A stretch of DNA of 7,403 nt from Pseudomonadota bacterium (GTDB taxonomy: Bacteria > Pseudomonadota > Alphaproteobacteria > Rhizobiales > Xanthobacteraceae). Below, piece after piece: positions 7,081 to 7,403 of this stretch; positions within the stretch are counted from its first letter, which is position 1, and each line of letters opens with the position of its first letter. The stretch covers positions 1 to 7,403 of the forward strand of contig JAEZMI010000428.1 of the NCBI GenBank assembly GCA_023414975.1, given 5' to 3'. Under the pieces are notes generated by a model that searched no databases, was not told the origin of the DNA, and was given only the letters and a program-made list of their open reading frames with translations. Position numbers and translations under genes: made by a program.

Positions 7081-7096
7081 TCGCGGCAAACCGCGA
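7081..7096. terminator. Short hairpin downstream of the LysE-family gene, weak terminator candidate
   Basis: TCGCGG (7081-7086) and CCGCGA (7091-7096) form a perfect 6-bp stem with a 4-nt loop, 8 bases past the stop of the - strand exporter and 64 bases before the start of the glycosyltransferase. No T-run follows on the - strand, so it may end or attenuate the exporter transcript or simply be a chance GC stem. Confidence 0.3.
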
Positions 7097-7104
7097 GCCC
7101 GCGA

Positions 7105-7403
7105 TTAGCGACGATCGAAGGCAATACGCGCGGCAAGGCTGAGGAAAATCACGCCCGTGAAACGCTGGAACGCGCGGGCGAAGCCGGCACGCATTGACAG
7201 CCAGCTACCGATGGCTCCGGCACAGCCGCCCACGGCGCCGTTTACCAGCATGCCGCCGAGATTGAGGATGGCGCCGAGCAACAGGAACTGCAGCAACGGC
7301 GAACCGCGCGACGGATCGACGAATTGCGGGAGGAAGGCCAGCACGAAGACGATGATCTTCGGATTGGTGAGGTTCACCACCACGGCCTGCCGGAAGGCCG
7401 CCA
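7105..7403 (-). CDS. LysE/RhtB-family amino-acid exporter, C-terminal part, truncated by the window edge
   Basis: Only the last 98 residues are visible; the frame is open to the right edge, so the N-terminal half (roughly 100 residues in a family of about 200-210) lies outside. The visible part begins AAFRQAVVVNLTNPKIIVFVLAFLPQFVDPS, matching the family hallmark (FRxGxxxNLxNPKxxxFFLAFLPQF) at the start of the central membrane segment. A second hydrophobic stretch follows (LLQFLLLGAILNLGGMLVNG), with a last one near the C-terminus (FTGVIFLSLAARIA) ending FDRR. Members export lysine, homoserine, threonine or related metabolites across the inner membrane by proton exchange; the substrate cannot be told from this fragment. 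The GTG at 7383 is inside the conserved region and is not the start. The gene is on the same strand as the glycosyltransferase with an 88-bp gap, so cotranscription is possible but not indicated. Confidence 0.9.
   Translation of the reverse strand, partial: AAFRQAVVVNLTNPKIIVFVLAFLPQFVDPSRGSPLLQFLLLGAILNLGGMLVNGAVGGCAGAIGSWLSMRAGFARAFQRFTGVIFLSLAARIAFDRR

Noticed and set aside
1..7403. Defence system, prophage, mobile element or CRISPR
   Set aside because: No transposase, integrase, terminal inverted repeats, repeat-spacer pattern or defence domain is visible; the genes are mostly housekeeping or common metabolic ones with uniform composition.

Overview
The window looks like an ordinary chromosomal stretch from a GC-rich alphaproteobacterium, most likely in the order Hyphomicrobiales (Rhizobiales). 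A Xanthobacteraceae-type genome is my guess from overall protein character and cannot be proven here. The evidence is the high GC content with strong GC bias at third codon positions, a class I PHA synthase, an alphaproteobacterial-style ParE and ArgC, and a perfect alphaproteobacterial SOS box (GTTC-N7-GTTC). I see no rRNA, tRNA, CRISPR array, transposase, phage gene or attachment site.

Layout, left to right. (1) phaC, poly-3-hydroxyalkanoate synthase, on the + strand; its reading frame is open to the left edge, so its 5' end may lie outside the window. (2) A short convergent gap holding an 8-bp GC-rich hairpin. (3) argC, N-acetyl-gamma-glutamyl-phosphate reductase of arginine biosynthesis, on the - strand. 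(4) A divergent gap of about 210 bp with a perfect operator-like palindrome just upstream of argC. (5) A small 94-aa, helix-rich, phasin-like protein on the + strand. (6) A 94-bp gap with a LexA box that overlaps a candidate promoter. (7) parE, topoisomerase IV subunit B, on the + strand. (8) A GT2-family glycosyltransferase with N-terminal tandem repeats on the - strand; its stop codon shares a TTAA palindrome with the parE stop. (9) The C-terminal part of a LysE/RhtB-family amino-acid exporter on the - strand, running off the right edge.

The genes do not form one pathway: carbon storage, arginine synthesis, chromosome decatenation, glycan synthesis and export sit side by side. The arrangement alternates strands (convergent phaC/argC, divergent argC/small gene, convergent parE/glycosyltransferase), so each gene is probably its own transcription unit. 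The clearest regulatory signal is the LexA box in front of parE, which would place the decatenating topoisomerase under DNA-damage control. I find no convincing previously undescribed multi-gene system. The most useful leads are the SOS box at parE, the argC palindrome, and the uncharacterised small protein and glycosyltransferase.
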